A stretch of DNA of 64,000 nt from CAWHQZ01 sp963831645 (GTDB taxonomy: Bacteria; Pseudomonadota; Alphaproteobacteria; Rhizobiales; Aestuariivirgaceae). Within the stretch, counting starts at the first letter, position 1, and the number at the start of each line of letters is the position of its first letter. The notes under the pieces are model-generated. The model worked only from the letters and a program-made list of their open reading frames with translations, ran no database searches and was not told where the DNA came from. The position numbers and the translations under genes were made by a program. The stretch covers positions 517,227 through 581,226 of the forward strand of contig CAWHQZ010000023.1 of the NCBI GenBank assembly GCA_963831645.1, read 5' to 3'. Shown here piece after piece: positions 20,301 to 28,674 of the stretch.

Positions 20301-20473
20301 TTTCGGCAGAGGCGCCGGTGTATGACGGTCGACACCGAAACCTGCGGCTCGTCGATATTCGGATATTCGCGGATGGTGAGCCGGCTGAACGCCATGAAGC
20401 CGACCAGCAGCAGGATGAGGCTCATTACCGTCGCGAATACGGGCCGCCGGATGCACAGTTCGGGAAGGGTCAT
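17352..20473 (-). pseudogene. RND efflux pump permease, broken by many frameshifts
   Basis: Inner-membrane proton-driven pump of the AcrB/MexF type. The start is ATG 20473 (MTLPELCIRRPVFATVMSL) and the end is at 17352. Family pieces occur in order but in alternating frames: SNNM near 20030, LAIGLVVDDAIVMLENIYRH near 19260, SYLVIVGAGEVTRFNSYSRL near 18640, FIYLVLSAQFESFRDPI near 17870, and MTTAAMVLGAVPLVLA near 17570. I count at least ten single-base shifts, some clearly in homopolymers (for example CCCGGG for CCCGG near 18400), but no in-frame stops once corrected. The adaptor gene lies 7 bases upstream, so the two form an operon. Corrected length about 1040 residues, normal for the family. 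Confidence 0.85.
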
Positions 20474-20480
20474 CGGGACC

Positions 20481-21593
20481 TCAATTGGTCGCGCCGCTGG
20501 CGGGCACGATTTCGATTGCCGCCCCGTTCGACAACCGCGTGTTACCGGCGACCACCACCTCCTGACCGGCCTCGACTCCGGAGACGATTTCCACCACACC
20601 CCCGGCATACCGCCCGGTGCTCACCCTCGCTTCCTGGGCGGTATTCTTCTCGGTGATGAAGACGACGGTCTGGTTGCCGCGCGGCACGAGGGCCGCCTCG
20701 GGAACAGTCACGGCACGGCGCGGCGCGCCCTTCACGGTGACGCGCACCAGCAGGCCCGGTCTGAGCTTCAGAGCGGCGTTGTCGAGGTCGGCGCGCACCC
20801 TGAGCGCCCGGCCGTTGACATCGATCGCCGGATCGATGGCGGAAATCGTGGCAGTGAAACTCTCGCCGGGAAGCGCGTCTGCGACGAGGGCGATCTCCTG
20901 GCCCACCGCGAGGCGAGCGAACTCGAGTTCGGCGACGCTGAAGCTCACCTTCAGGCGGTCGATCTTGTCGAGATGCACGAGCGGTGCTCCGGCCGCGACA
21001 TAGGCTCCGACCGACACCGCGCGGAAGCCGAGTGTGCCGGCGAACGGCGCCTTGATGATGAGCTTGTCGAGGCGGACCTTGGCGAGCTCTACCGCCGAGC
21101 GGGCGAGTTCGAGTTCGGTCGCCGATGCGTCGAAGGCGCTCTGGGCCATGTTGCCGGATTTGCGCAGCTTCTGGTTGCGTTCGAAGTTGGCCTCGGCAAG
21201 CTCGAGCTTTGCTTGCGCGTCGGCAAGCTCTGCGTTCAGAAGGTCGGCATCAAGCTCGAAGAGTGCTGCCCCGGCAGCCACCGTATCACCGTCCTTGAAC
21301 AGGATGTTTGCGATGCGCCCGCTCGTCTCGGCGGAAATGTCGACCGATTCTTCCGCCAGCAGCGTGCCGATCGCAGTCACGTCGTCGCTGACCGTGATCT
21401 GGGCGGCAATTGCGACCTCCACCGGCAGGGGTCCGCGGCCGCCGGCCCTGGCTTGCGGCGGGGCAGGAGCGGCCGCCTTCCTTCCGGGAATGACTGTCTC
21501 AACCGCGGTCAGGGCGATTCCGGAGTTCAGCAGCCAATAGCCGCCGGCGCCCAGAAGCAGCAGAAGCACGACCGCGAGCAGGGATTTTTTCAT
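20481..21593 (-). CDS. RND efflux periplasmic adaptor (membrane fusion protein)
   Basis: Links the RND permease to an outer-membrane channel. The 370-residue protein has an N-terminal signal/anchor (KKSLLAVVLLLLLGAGGYW), a lipoyl-like half motif (SVDISAETSGRIANILFKDG), an alpha-helical hairpin rich in Leu, Ala and Glu at about residues 110-170, the second lipoyl half (IKAPFAGTLGFRAVSVG) and a beta-barrel region. Of the HlyD/AcrA family. It ends 7 bases before the permease start, so both are probably translated from one message. Confidence 0.92.
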   Translation of the reverse strand: MKKSLLAVVLLLLLGAGGYWLLNSGIALTAVETVIPGRKAAAPAPPQARAGGRGPLPVEVAIAAQITVSDDVTAIGTLLAEESVDISAETSGRIANILFKDGDTVAAGAALFELDADLLNAELADAQAKLELAEANFERNQKLRKSGNMAQSAFDASATELELARSAVELAKVRLDKLIIKAPFAGTLGFRAVSVGAYVAAGAPLVHLDKIDRLKVSFSVAELEFARLAVGQEIALVADALPGESFTATISAIDPAIDVNGRALRVRADLDNAALKLRPGLLVRVTVKGAPRRAVTVPEAALVPRGNQTVVFITEKNTAQEARVSTGRYAGGVVEIVSGVEAGQEVVVAGNTRLSNGAAIEIVPASGATN

Positions 21594-21681
21594 CCCCCCA
21601 ATCTAACACCAGCGCCTGCTTCGCCAAAGTGACTGGTTTTTAATGCCGGGAAGGGCCTTCGGGCCTCCGTGGGTTAATGAC

Positions 21682-22101
21682 CTACCACGACCCGGTATTG
21701 GTCATGCTGGTCCACGGCTCTTTGGGCGGCAGGGCGCCGCCTTTGTTGAGCAGCTCGATCGAGATCCCGTCGGGCGACTTCACGAAGGCCATACGGCCAT
21801 CGCGCGGCGGGCGGTTGATGGTGACGCCTTTTTTCATCAACCTGTCGCAGGTCTGATAAATGTCGTCCACCTCGAAGGCCAGGTGGCCGAAATTGCGCCC
21901 GCCTGAATAGCTCTCCGGATCCCAGTTGTAAGTGAGCTCCACCGCCGCCTCGGGGTTGTCGGGGGCGGCTACAAAGATGAGCGTGTAGCGGCCGTCTTTG
22001 TTTTCGAAACGACGTTGCTCGACGAGGCCGAGCTTATTGCAGTAGAAATCGAGGGATTGCTCGATGTCGGAGATGCGAACCATCGTGTGGAGATACTTCA
22101 T
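21682..22101 (-). CDS. gloA: Lactoylglutathione lyase (glyoxalase I)
   Basis: Isomerises the methylglyoxal-glutathione adduct to S-lactoylglutathione. The 139-residue VOC-fold protein begins MKYLHTMVRI and shows the four metal ligands in place: His in LHTMVR, Glu in AVELTYNW, His in FGHLAFEV and Glu in GISIELL. I chose ATG 22101; the upstream ATG at 22170 would overlap the divergent sirtuin gene and adds unrelated sequence. Metal (nickel or zinc) cannot be read with certainty. Confidence 0.93.
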   Translation of the reverse strand: MKYLHTMVRISDIEQSLDFYCNKLGLVEQRRFENKDGRYTLIFVAAPDNPEAAVELTYNWDPESYSGGRNFGHLAFEVDDIYQTCDRLMKKGVTINRPPRDGRMAFVKSPDGISIELLNKGGALPPKEPWTSMTNTGSW

Positions 22102-22140
22102 TGGGCTTCCGCCTTTCCTCATGAACGCAACGGGCCCGCC

Positions 22141-22899
22141 ATGAAAGCCGACACGCCCGGCAGGCGTCAACTTCTGGCGCTGGTTGGCGCGGCACAGCGG
22201 ATCGTCGGCTTCACGGGCGCCGGCATTTCGACCGAATGTGGGATCCCAGATTTTCGCTCTCCCGGTGGTTTATGGTCGAAATATCAGCCGATCGAGTTCT
22301 CGGAGTTCATGCGCTCGGCCGAGATGCGCCTGACCGCCTGGCGGCGTTACTTTCACATTCACGATGCCGTCAGCCAGGCCCGGCCCGGCCGCGGTCATCG
22401 CGCGTTGTTCGAACTGGCGCAGCGGGGCAAGCTCACCCATGTCATCACCCAGAACATCGACAATCTGCACCAGGATTCAGGCCTCGCTCCCGACCAGGTG
22501 ATCGAGCTTCACGGCAACGGGACCTATGCGAAATGTCTCGAGTGCGGGAAACGCCATGAAATTTCCTGGGCACGCTCGTTTGTCGAGGAGCACGAACGCT
22601 CACCGGCCTGCACCTCATGCGGCGGCATCGTCAAGACGGCAACGATATCGTTCGGCCAGGCGATGCCGGAGGAGGAAATGGCCAGGGCTCATGGGGTCAC
22701 GGAGGCGTGTGACCTGTTCCTGGCGCTCGGATCGTCGCTCGTCGTCTATCCCGCCGCTGGCTTGCCCATCCTTGCCAAGCGCTGGGGCGCTCGCCTCGTG
22801 GTGATCAATCGCGAGCGCACCGATGTCGACGCTGATGCAGATCTCGTCATACACGACGACATCGGTAATACGCTCGAGCCTTTCATCGCCGGGGCGTGA
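22141..22899 (+). CDS. cobB: NAD-dependent protein deacylase (sirtuin)
   Basis: A 252-residue Sir2 protein that removes acyl groups from lysines using NAD. Motifs in order: GFTGAGISTECGIPDFRSPGG (NAD binding, shown in part), THVITQNIDNLHQ, the catalytic His in ELHGNGTYAKC, and two zinc pairs C-x2-C (CLECG and CTSCGG), then ALGSSLVVYPAAGLP. I chose ATG 22141; the longer frame from 22015 runs through gloA. Divergent from gloA with a 39-base gap. Confidence 0.94.
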   Translation: MKADTPGRRQLLALVGAAQRIVGFTGAGISTECGIPDFRSPGGLWSKYQPIEFSEFMRSAEMRLTAWRRYFHIHDAVSQARPGRGHRALFELAQRGKLTHVITQNIDNLHQDSGLAPDQVIELHGNGTYAKCLECGKRHEISWARSFVEEHERSPACTSCGGIVKTATISFGQAMPEEEMARAHGVTEACDLFLALGSSLVVYPAAGLPILAKRWGARLVVINRERTDVDADADLVIHDDIGNTLEPFIAGA

Positions 22900-23215
22900 G
22901 AGGTGCTTCGCGCCGGTTTCGCGCGAATCACTCCATCGGCAGAGCCCTTCGCAACACATTGTCAACCGTTCGAGGCGTCGAAAATATTCTGCGTGGTCGT
23001 TGCACCTATGTCACAGAACCTTCTAACTTCTGGAAAATTATCAAACAATCTAGCTTATTTGGCCAAGATGATTCGCGCGCCGTCGATAGCGGCGGTCTTT
23101 TTCCACACGCGACGTGAAACGACTCTGTACAAACCCGGATGAGTTGCGCAGATTGGCGTTAAGCTTGCGCAACAAAAACAAGAAGCGCTGGCACAGAGGC
23201 ATATAGGTGTCAGTC
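22900..23215. other. Gene-free stretch upstream of the cold-shock gene
   Basis: About 316 bases, more AT-rich than the neighbours from 23000 to 23100. It probably contains the promoter and long 5' leader typical of cold-shock genes. I cannot define a -10/-35 pair with confidence and see no coding sequence. Confidence 0.4.
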
Positions 23216-23795
23216 ATGTCAGGGAACGGCTCCCTTCGGGTGAAGGTGGGCGAGACTCCTGGGATTCAGGAGTTCGAACGCTCGAATCTTTCAGGTTATT
23301 GGCTTCGTGAAGTGGTTCGACGCGGCGCGCGGCTACGGATTTATCATTCCGGATAACGGCGCACCCGATGTCCTTCTCCATCTGAGCTGCCTGAAGCGCG
23401 ACGGCTACGAGGCGCCGCTCGAAGGTACGCGCGTAAGCTGCGAGGCGGTCGAGCGCCCGAAGGGTATCCAGTGCCTGAGAGTGTTGTCGGTGGACACCTC
23501 GACCGCCATCCATCCGGTGGAACGCACGAGCCGCACGCATGTTACGGTTACTCCGACCAGCGCCTGGGTACGTTGCAAGGTGAAGTGGTTCAACCGGACG
23601 CGCGGCTTCGGATTTGTCACCGAAGGCGAGGGCATGCCCGACATTTTTGTGCACATGGAAACGCTCCGCAAGACGGCGGTCGCCGAGCTGTTGCCCGATC
23701 AATGGGTGTATGTTCGATTCGGCGACGGGCCGAAGGGCAAGATGGCTGCGGAAGTGCGCCTGACGCTCGAAGCAGGTGCTTCGCTCACAAATTAG
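23216..23795 (+). pseudogene. Twin-domain cold-shock protein, one frameshift before the first domain
   Basis: RNA-binding protein with two cold-shock domains, a form common in Hyphomicrobiales. First domain: VKWFDAARGYGFIIPDN with LLHLSCL; second domain: VKWFNRTRGFGFVTEGEG with DIFVHMETL. These are RNP1 and RNP2 motifs. The family N-terminus is encoded from ATG 23216 (MSGNGSLRVKV) in a second frame that runs into NLSG and should join VIGFVKWF; one G too many or two bases missing at CAGGTTATT near 23300 breaks it. If not an error, translation could start at GTG 23307 inside the first domain. Confidence 0.85.
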
Positions 23796-23881
23796 CCGTT
23801 TGGGTCGCGGACCCGCGAGCTTCTGCTCTACAATATCCTGATTTGCCCAAGGGTCTGGACAGGCTGTAGGAGAATCTCTGC

Positions 23882-24349
23882 GTGTTGCGCCGGTTCCTGC
23901 TATTCGCGATTACAGCTTTTCTGCTTTCGGCAGGTTCTTCCACTGCCGGCGACACGACCGCCGCGGTCATGGAGACCCTGGTTGTGGAGACCCCGGTCGA
24001 CCGCGTCACCCTGATGGTCGAAATCGCCAACGAGCCTGAGAGCCGCGAGCGCGGGCTGATGTTCCGTCACCATCTCCCGGAAGGTCACGGTATGCTGTTC
24101 GAGTATGAAACGCCGCAGCGCATCTCCATGTGGATGAAGAACACCTTCATCCCGCTCGACATGATATTCATCAGATCAGACGGCTCCGTGGCCGAGGTCG
24201 TTGCGCACACGACGCCTCAGTCCCTCGACGTGATACAGGCGCAGGAGCTGGTGGCGGCAGTGCTGGAAGTCTCCGCCGGCACCAGCGAGCGGCTGGGCAT
24301 TGTCCGAGGCAGCGTCATACGTCACCGGTTCTTCGGCAATGCGCCTTAG
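23882..24349 (+). CDS. DUF192 secreted protein
   Basis: A 155-residue protein with a signal peptide (RRFLLFAITAFLLSAGSSTAG) and the DUF192 domain: RERGLMFRHHLPEGHGMLF and MWMKNTFIPLDMIFI are its conserved segments. The biochemical role is unknown. Starts at GTG 23882 (an internal TTG follows). In rhizobia this gene commonly lies next to the cold-shock gene and upstream of the tRNA-Pro/complex I accessory gene block, as here. Confidence 0.9.
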   Translation: MLRRFLLFAITAFLLSAGSSTAGDTTAAVMETLVVETPVDRVTLMVEIANEPESRERGLMFRHHLPEGHGMLFEYETPQRISMWMKNTFIPLDMIFIRSDGSVAEVVAHTTPQSLDVIQAQELVAAVLEVSAGTSERLGIVRGSVIRHRFFGNAP

Positions 24350-24446
24350 CCCGCCTTAGCCCAGGATGCTACTCCAAATGCTATTCCCGTGGTTGCTTGC
24401 GATCCGGGCGCAAATCCGTATAAGGGCGGCTTTCCACCCGTATTGT

Positions 24447-24523
24447 CGGGGCGTAGCGCAGCCTGGTAGCGCACCTGCCTTGGGCGCAGGGGGTCGTCAG
24501 TTCAAATCTGGCCGCCCCGACCA
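24447..24523 (+). tRNA. tRNA-Pro (TGG)
   Basis: Acceptor stem CGGGGCG pairs with CGCCCCG; anticodon stem CCTGC/GCAGG closes the loop CTTGGGC with anticodon TGG at 24481-24483; the T loop reads TTCAAAT; CCA is encoded at 24521-24523. Confidence 0.97.
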
Positions 24524-24629
24524 TTACGCGATCTCGGAGGCGGGCCGATTTGCGCTGCTCTTGCCGGAGTGGGAGTGGAACCGATTGGCTTGGTCATGTA
24601 CAATCAGCGCCATCTGACGGAGAACCGGC

Positions 24630-24935
24630 ATGGCTGCGCGCATCTATAGTCCCGCCCGCAATGTCATGCAGTCGGGCAAGGGCAAAGCGGGCCGCTGGGT
24701 GCTCGAATACCCGCCCGAGACGCCGAAGACGGTCGATCCACTCATGGGCTGGACATCGTCCACGGATATGAAACAGCAGTTGCGCCTGGAGTTTTCCTCC
24801 AAGGAGGAGGCGGTCGCCTACGCGGAGAGGAACGGCATTGGCTACGAGGTCGTCGAGCCGCCGCCGGCCCGTGTGCCCAAGAAGTCCTATGCTGACAATT
24901 TTCGCTTCGGTCGCAAGGACCTGTGGACCCATTAA
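24630..24935 (+). CDS. Complex I accessory subunit, NDUFS4 type
   Basis: A 101-residue protein of the ETC_C1_NDUFA4 family (mitochondrial NDUFS4, 18 kDa subunit), an accessory part of NADH:quinone oxidoreductase in alphaproteobacteria. Conserved features: ARIYSPARNVMQSG at the start, WVLEYPP, DPLMGWTSSTDMKQQLRL, FSSKEEAVAYAERNGI and the C-terminal SYADNFRFGRKDLWTH. It lies between tRNA-Pro and tRNA-Arg. Confidence 0.93.
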   Translation: MAARIYSPARNVMQSGKGKAGRWVLEYPPETPKTVDPLMGWTSSTDMKQQLRLEFSSKEEAVAYAERNGIGYEVVEPPPARVPKKSYADNFRFGRKDLWTH

Positions 24936-24942
24936 CGATATC

Positions 24943-25019
24943 GGCCCCGTAGCTCAGCGGATTAGAGCAGCAGCCTTCTAAGCTGTTGGTCGGAGGTTCG
25001 AGTCCTCCCGGGGTCGCCA
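24943..25019 (+). tRNA. tRNA-Arg (TCT)
   Basis: Acceptor stem GGCCCCG pairs with CGGGGTC; anticodon stem GCAGC/GCTGT closes the loop CTTCTAA with anticodon TCT at 24977-24979; T arm GGAGG-TTCGAGT-CCTCC; CCA encoded at 25017-25019. Only 7 bases after the NDUFS4-type gene, so possibly co-transcribed. Confidence 0.97.
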
Positions 25020-25364
25020 CCCTCAAATGGTCCGTTCCGGAGACATAGGTAACGGAACGTCCAAAGACATGGGTGACAATCTTGGGCCTAAGGGGTTTTG
25101 AAGTGGCCGAACCGTTCATATCGCGGTGCCAGCCCTTGGCCAAGTCCATTGGCGCGGTTTCCTGCGCCTCCAGCTCGTACGATCAGCGTCAAGGTCTTAC
25201 ACCGCGACCGAGAGCGTGATCGCGTTTTAGTCGGCAGCGACAATCCGCTGAGTGAATAGGATTCGCCAAGCAGATGGATTGAGCGCAATATCGACAATCA
25301 TCGGCTCTGGTGTCCGGCATTCCGTTGACTGAGAGGAGGCTTACTCTCGCCGGGAAGTTGGGGA
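25020..25364. other. Stretch without a supported gene after tRNA-Arg
   Basis: About 345 bases. The parts AGACATAGGTAACGG and AGACATGGGTGACAA (25040-25082) resemble the terminal repeats of IS481-type elements, but no transposase is present, so I do not call an element. The stretch could be scar sequence where DNA entered beside the tRNA. Confidence 0.35.
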
Positions 25365-25628
25365 GTGCGGCAAGTGAACAGATATCTGAGCCCTCATTTG
25401 AGGAAATTTGATCCGGCAGCCATACAAATTTTGACGGCCGCTTTTGATGACGCCTGGCAGTCGGTTCAGGACGGTGGAACGGCATACCCGACGCTTTCCA
25501 GCACCGAGACGGCGCGGGCCGAGCTTGCGAAGTATCTCATTGACAAGGTCGCCCATGGCGAGCGCAATCGTAATCGGCTCTGCGACGGCGCGATATGTCA
25601 CCTGGAAGGGATACCGAAGGTTTACTGA
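25365..25628 (+). CDS. Small conserved protein, member of a family repeated in this window
   Basis: An 87-residue protein of unknown function. The core reads FDPAAIQILTAAFDDAWQSV, then ARAELAKYLIDKVAHGERNR and RLCDGAICHL. The same pattern (D-x-A-W, then AR-x2-LAK, a G-E/C and RL-x-D-x-A) occurs in the proteins at 48824-49027 and 51481-53024, so they are paralogues. No signal peptide or known catalytic motif. Confidence 0.6.
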   Translation: MRQVNRYLSPHLRKFDPAAIQILTAAFDDAWQSVQDGGTAYPTLSSTETARAELAKYLIDKVAHGERNRNRLCDGAICHLEGIPKVY

Positions 25629-25769
25629 TCGCGCTTCAATAGGCCCGCGCCCATTCGCAAGCTCCGCGAGATCCTCTTTTCGAGTTCACAGTGCCGGAAT
25701 TCGGCAATCGGGCGAGTTTGTGCTTTTCACTTGCAACGATGATCGAATGAACGTCCCGGAAAACATGAA

Positions 25770-26105
25770 TTGCCAACAGACTTTTCGCCGGCGAAGCTCG
25801 TGTTCATGCGTGACGTTCGCAGCGTGCTCCGCTGTCCCGGCATTTTCCTGATCTGGGAGCCCACCACTATCGAAGAGGAAGATCGGGATGGCTGGGTCGC
25901 AAGATTCGAGACGGTAAGCCGTGCTCGCTGGTCTGCTCTCTCTGGCGATGAATGGACCGCCATGCTGACCCACGTCCGCGCCGCCGACTACCCCGAGAGT
26001 TCTTCGCGATGGCTCTCGCTGGGACATGAAGCAGGCTTCCAGAATGCACGTGAGCTCTTCATCGCACCGACCGGACTCGCCCGAGTCTATTCATTTCAGG
26101 CTTGA
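25770..26105 (+). pseudogene. SAM-dependent methyltransferase, C-terminal remnant
   Basis: The 111-residue frame resembles the last third of class I methyltransferases: RDVRSVLRCPGIFLIWEP is the post-motif segment (usually LRPGGIFLIWEP), followed by the acidic EEEDRDGW and the end GLARVYSFQA. The SAM-binding motif I (G-x-G-x-G) is missing; upstream sequence to about 25640 is not in a readable frame. It is therefore a truncated copy. It converges on the nitrile hydratase operon, overlapping the accessory gene end by 15 bases. Confidence 0.55.
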
Positions 26106-26489
26106 GCCTGGGTCTAGTTCGACCGGCCGGCCGTGTGTCGTGTTGAGATAGGCGTGGCGCCACTGCTCCGTTCGTCCACGGAGTGCCGTCTCGGTAATCA
26201 GCGCGCTCCGGATCAGCAGCATCTCGAGAGCTGACAGCGCTGCGACATAGTAGGTGTGCCGGGAATCGGGCTCACCCAGCGCAGCGCGGCGGCGAAGTTC
26301 CGCTCCCAGTGCCGCCGACCATTCGGAGCGCGTCAAGATGCCGTTTTCTGCAAGCGAGAGCGCCACTGCCAGGGTGTGCGCCTGCCATGGTTCCTCGAAC
26401 GCGGCCTCGCCATCGCGTCCTGCCAGGGGCCGGATTTCCGGTAAGTCAGACCCGCGCAAGATAGCTGTCCCACAGATCGATGAAAACAC
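26091..26489 (-). CDS. Nitrile hydratase accessory (activator) protein
   Basis: About 132 residues, of the nitrile hydratase activator family, which assists metal insertion or maturation of the enzyme. Family-like core: FEEPWQAHTLAVALSLAENG, then a tail DSRHTYYVAALSALEMLL. It overlaps the beta subunit gene by 44 bases if the ATG at 26489 is used; a TTG near 26458 would give a short overlap and a more usual N-terminus. Third gene of the operon alpha-beta-activator. Confidence 0.82.
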   Translation of the reverse strand: MFSSICGTAILRGSDLPEIRPLAGRDGEAAFEEPWQAHTLAVALSLAENGILTRSEWSAALGAELRRRAALGEPDSRHTYYVAALSALEMLLIRSALITETALRGRTEQWRHAYLNTTHGRPVELDPGSSLK

Positions 26490-27102
26490 GATCGTGCCGG
26501 TTCACCGCTTCCGGCCAGAGTTCCGCCGCCGCAAACGCGACAGTGTACAAGGCTTCGGCCTTTTCGATGCCGCGTGCGTTCAGGTCGGGCAGGATGTGAG
26601 CCCCGTGGTGGCGAATGATCGCGCCGATCCGCCCCCGCGCATAGGCCGGCAGCCGCGTATGCCCGGCAGAGCCAAGCGTTTTGGTCCGGACACGGTCGCC
26701 AACCGCGAACCTGGGTCCCTCGCCATCGGCTCTGTCGAAACGGACCGAAACGTTGCTGGCCGAGGCGACGGCCTCCGGCCCCATCGGTGGCCCGAGCCTG
26801 GCAGTCCTCGACTTCGAACGGCCGGTCGCCAGTTCCTCGGCGGTGGCGATGCCGGAACCGATCATCAGGGCGCCGTAGGTCTGCAGCCACTGATCGAAAT
26901 AGGGGCGTGTCAGATAGTCGACCGGATCGATGCACTCGCGGGTATGCCGGAAGCGATCGATGTTCCACTCCGGCGCCTGGCTCATCGCGCGCACGATCCC
27001 GTAAAGCCGCGCCTCCCACGGAGCATGGAACGGTTCCTCCTTCTCCCTGACATCGACAGGGCCGAAGCCCTGCTTCCCGCCGAGGTCGTGGATGCCATCC
27101 AT
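26446..27102 (-). CDS. nthB: Nitrile hydratase beta subunit
   Basis: Forms the alpha-beta heterodimer that hydrates nitriles to amides. The 218-residue protein opens with MDGIHDLGGKQGFGPV, a hallmark of the subunit, and its C-terminal SH3-like domain has RFAVGDRVRTKTLGSAGHTRLP and YARGRIG. Its ATG overlaps the alpha stop (ATGA at 27104-27099), which indicates coupled translation. Confidence 0.93.
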   Translation of the reverse strand: MDGIHDLGGKQGFGPVDVREKEEPFHAPWEARLYGIVRAMSQAPEWNIDRFRHTRECIDPVDYLTRPYFDQWLQTYGALMIGSGIATAEELATGRSKSRTARLGPPMGPEAVASASNVSVRFDRADGEGPRFAVGDRVRTKTLGSAGHTRLPAYARGRIGAIIRHHGAHILPDLNARGIEKAEALYTVAFAAAELWPEAVNRHDRVFIDLWDSYLARV

Positions 27103-27752
27103 CAGGCTCCCCTGGAGATCGCTACAAGCACCCGCTGGGTTCCGATCATGGAATTGCGCGTGACGATTGAGGCGAGCTTCGGCTCATCCCAGCCTTCCGT
27201 ACCGGCCGGCCGCTGGGGCAGCACGAGATAGCGCAGTTCCGCGGTGCTGTCCCACACGCGAATTTCGACTTCGTCGGAGATGCTGACGCCGAATTCGGCC
27301 AGCACGCCACGCGGCGCGCGCACGGCGCGCGCCCGGTAGGCAGCCGCTTTATACCAGGCAGGCGACATGCCAAGCAGCCCGACCGGATAGCAGGAGCACA
27401 GCGTGCATACGACGAGATTGTGCACCTCGGGGGTGTTCTCGACGACCGTCAGATGCGCACTCGCCGAACCCTCGATTCCGAGTTCCCTGATGCCTGCGGT
27501 GCCGTCGTTCAGCAGGCGAGCCTTGAACTTCGGGTCGAGCCATGCGCGTGCCACCAAGCGTGCGCCGCGTTTTGGCCCTATGTCCTCCGTGTAGGTCTCG
27601 ATCCAGGCATCGACCGTCCTCGGATCGAGCATCCCCTTCTCCACCAGGAGGCTTTCGAGCGCCTTCACCCTGAGCGCAGGCTCCGGGGGAAGGTGGGCAT
27701 GCAGTTCGCCGTGAATGCGGCTGAGATGCTCGTAATCATGTTTGTCCGACAT
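27102..27752 (-). CDS. nthA: Nitrile hydratase alpha subunit, cobalt type
   Basis: Catalytic subunit. The metal-binding claw is VCTLCSCYP around residue 112. Threonine between the first two cysteines is the mark of cobalt enzymes; iron enzymes have serine. Two of these cysteines are oxidised in the active enzyme. I chose ATG 27752 (MSDKHDYEHL) rather than 27773. Product amides would need an amidase for ammonia release; none is seen next to it. Confidence 0.93.
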   Translation of the reverse strand: MSDKHDYEHLSRIHGELHAHLPPEPALRVKALESLLVEKGMLDPRTVDAWIETYTEDIGPKRGARLVARAWLDPKFKARLLNDGTAGIRELGIEGSASAHLTVVENTPEVHNLVVCTLCSCYPVGLLGMSPAWYKAAAYRARAVRAPRGVLAEFGVSISDEVEIRVWDSTAELRYLVLPQRPAGTEGWDEPKLASIVTRNSMIGTQRVLVAISRGA

Positions 27753-27795
27753 GGCCACCAGCCTACGCCGCAAATTCGCGTGACGGCAAGTCGGA

Positions 27796-28584
27796 TCAAC
27801 GCTTGATTTTTTCGATCAGGGCCACGGCTGCAGCCGGCGCACGGATCTTGGCGCCGCTGATCATGTACACGAACACCTGGCGCTTGCGCTTCGGGGGCTT
27901 CTTGTCATCGACCCGCGGCAGGTCCTGGGGGACGCCGCCCGATTCCCAACTCCGCGCACGCTTCGCCCAGTATTCGAGCTCGGCAGGCGCGTAACCCGTT
28001 TCGTGCTTCTCCTCGGTGCGCTGCAGGCGGGCGTAGACAAAATCCGCCGTCACATCGGCGAGCACCGGATATTCATCGGAGTCGGCAAAAACCACCGCGA
28101 TATCGTGTTTACGCAATAGCGCCGTGAACTCGGGAACGAGAAAACTCTTATGCCGAACTTCGACGACATGCAGCAGCGCCCGACCGTCGACTTTGCGGGG
28201 CAAGAGCTCGAAGAAGCCCTCGAGATCGTCTGCGTCGAACTTCTTGAACGGAGCTAACTGCCAGAGGACGGGCCCGAGCTTGCCGCCAAGCTCGAGAACG
28301 CCGCTCTTGAAGAACCACTCGACCGGCTCGCCCGCCTCGGCAAGATTGCGCCGGTTGACCACCGCTCGGTGACCCTTGACGGAGAAGACGAAATCCTCCG
28401 GCGTCTCGTCGCGCCACTTCCTGAAGCTTGCCGCCGACTGGGTGCGGTAGAAAGTGCCGTTGATCTCGATCGTCGTGAGGTGACGGCTGGCGTAGCTCAG
28501 TTCGTCTGCGTGCTTAAGGCCGGCCGGATAGAACGTCCCCCGCCACGGCTCAAAGGTCCATCCGCCTATGCCGACCCGTATCAT
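27796..28584 (-). CDS. DUF72 (YecE-like) protein
   Basis: A 262-residue TIM-barrel-like protein of the DUF72 family, of unknown biochemical function. Conserved segments: VGIGGWTFEPWRGTFYP at the start, YASRHLTTIEINGTFYR, DFVFSVKGHRAVVN and VEVRHKSFL. It lies 23 bases upstream of the end of the nitrile hydratase alpha gene region on the same strand, without clear functional link. Confidence 0.9.
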   Translation of the reverse strand: MIRVGIGGWTFEPWRGTFYPAGLKHADELSYASRHLTTIEINGTFYRTQSAASFRKWRDETPEDFVFSVKGHRAVVNRRNLAEAGEPVEWFFKSGVLELGGKLGPVLWQLAPFKKFDADDLEGFFELLPRKVDGRALLHVVEVRHKSFLVPEFTALLRKHDIAVVFADSDEYPVLADVTADFVYARLQRTEEKHETGYAPAELEYWAKRARSWESGGVPQDLPRVDDKKPPKRKRQVFVYMISGAKIRAPAAAVALIEKIKR

Positions 28585-28674
28585 CGCGCTGTCACGTTGA
28601 TGCAGGGGAGCGTGCGGCAGCGCTGCGCGCCGTTCAAGCGAAAAATCTGGCAGGACCAGCTAAGCCTAAGCTGG

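Noticed and set aside
24943..25019. Attachment site with a repeat of the tRNA-Arg 3' end
   Set aside because: I could not find a second copy of the 3' end in the window and no integrase gene is present.
25036..25085. End of an IS481 element
   Set aside because: Only short similarity to terminal repeats and no transposase sequence in the next kilobase.
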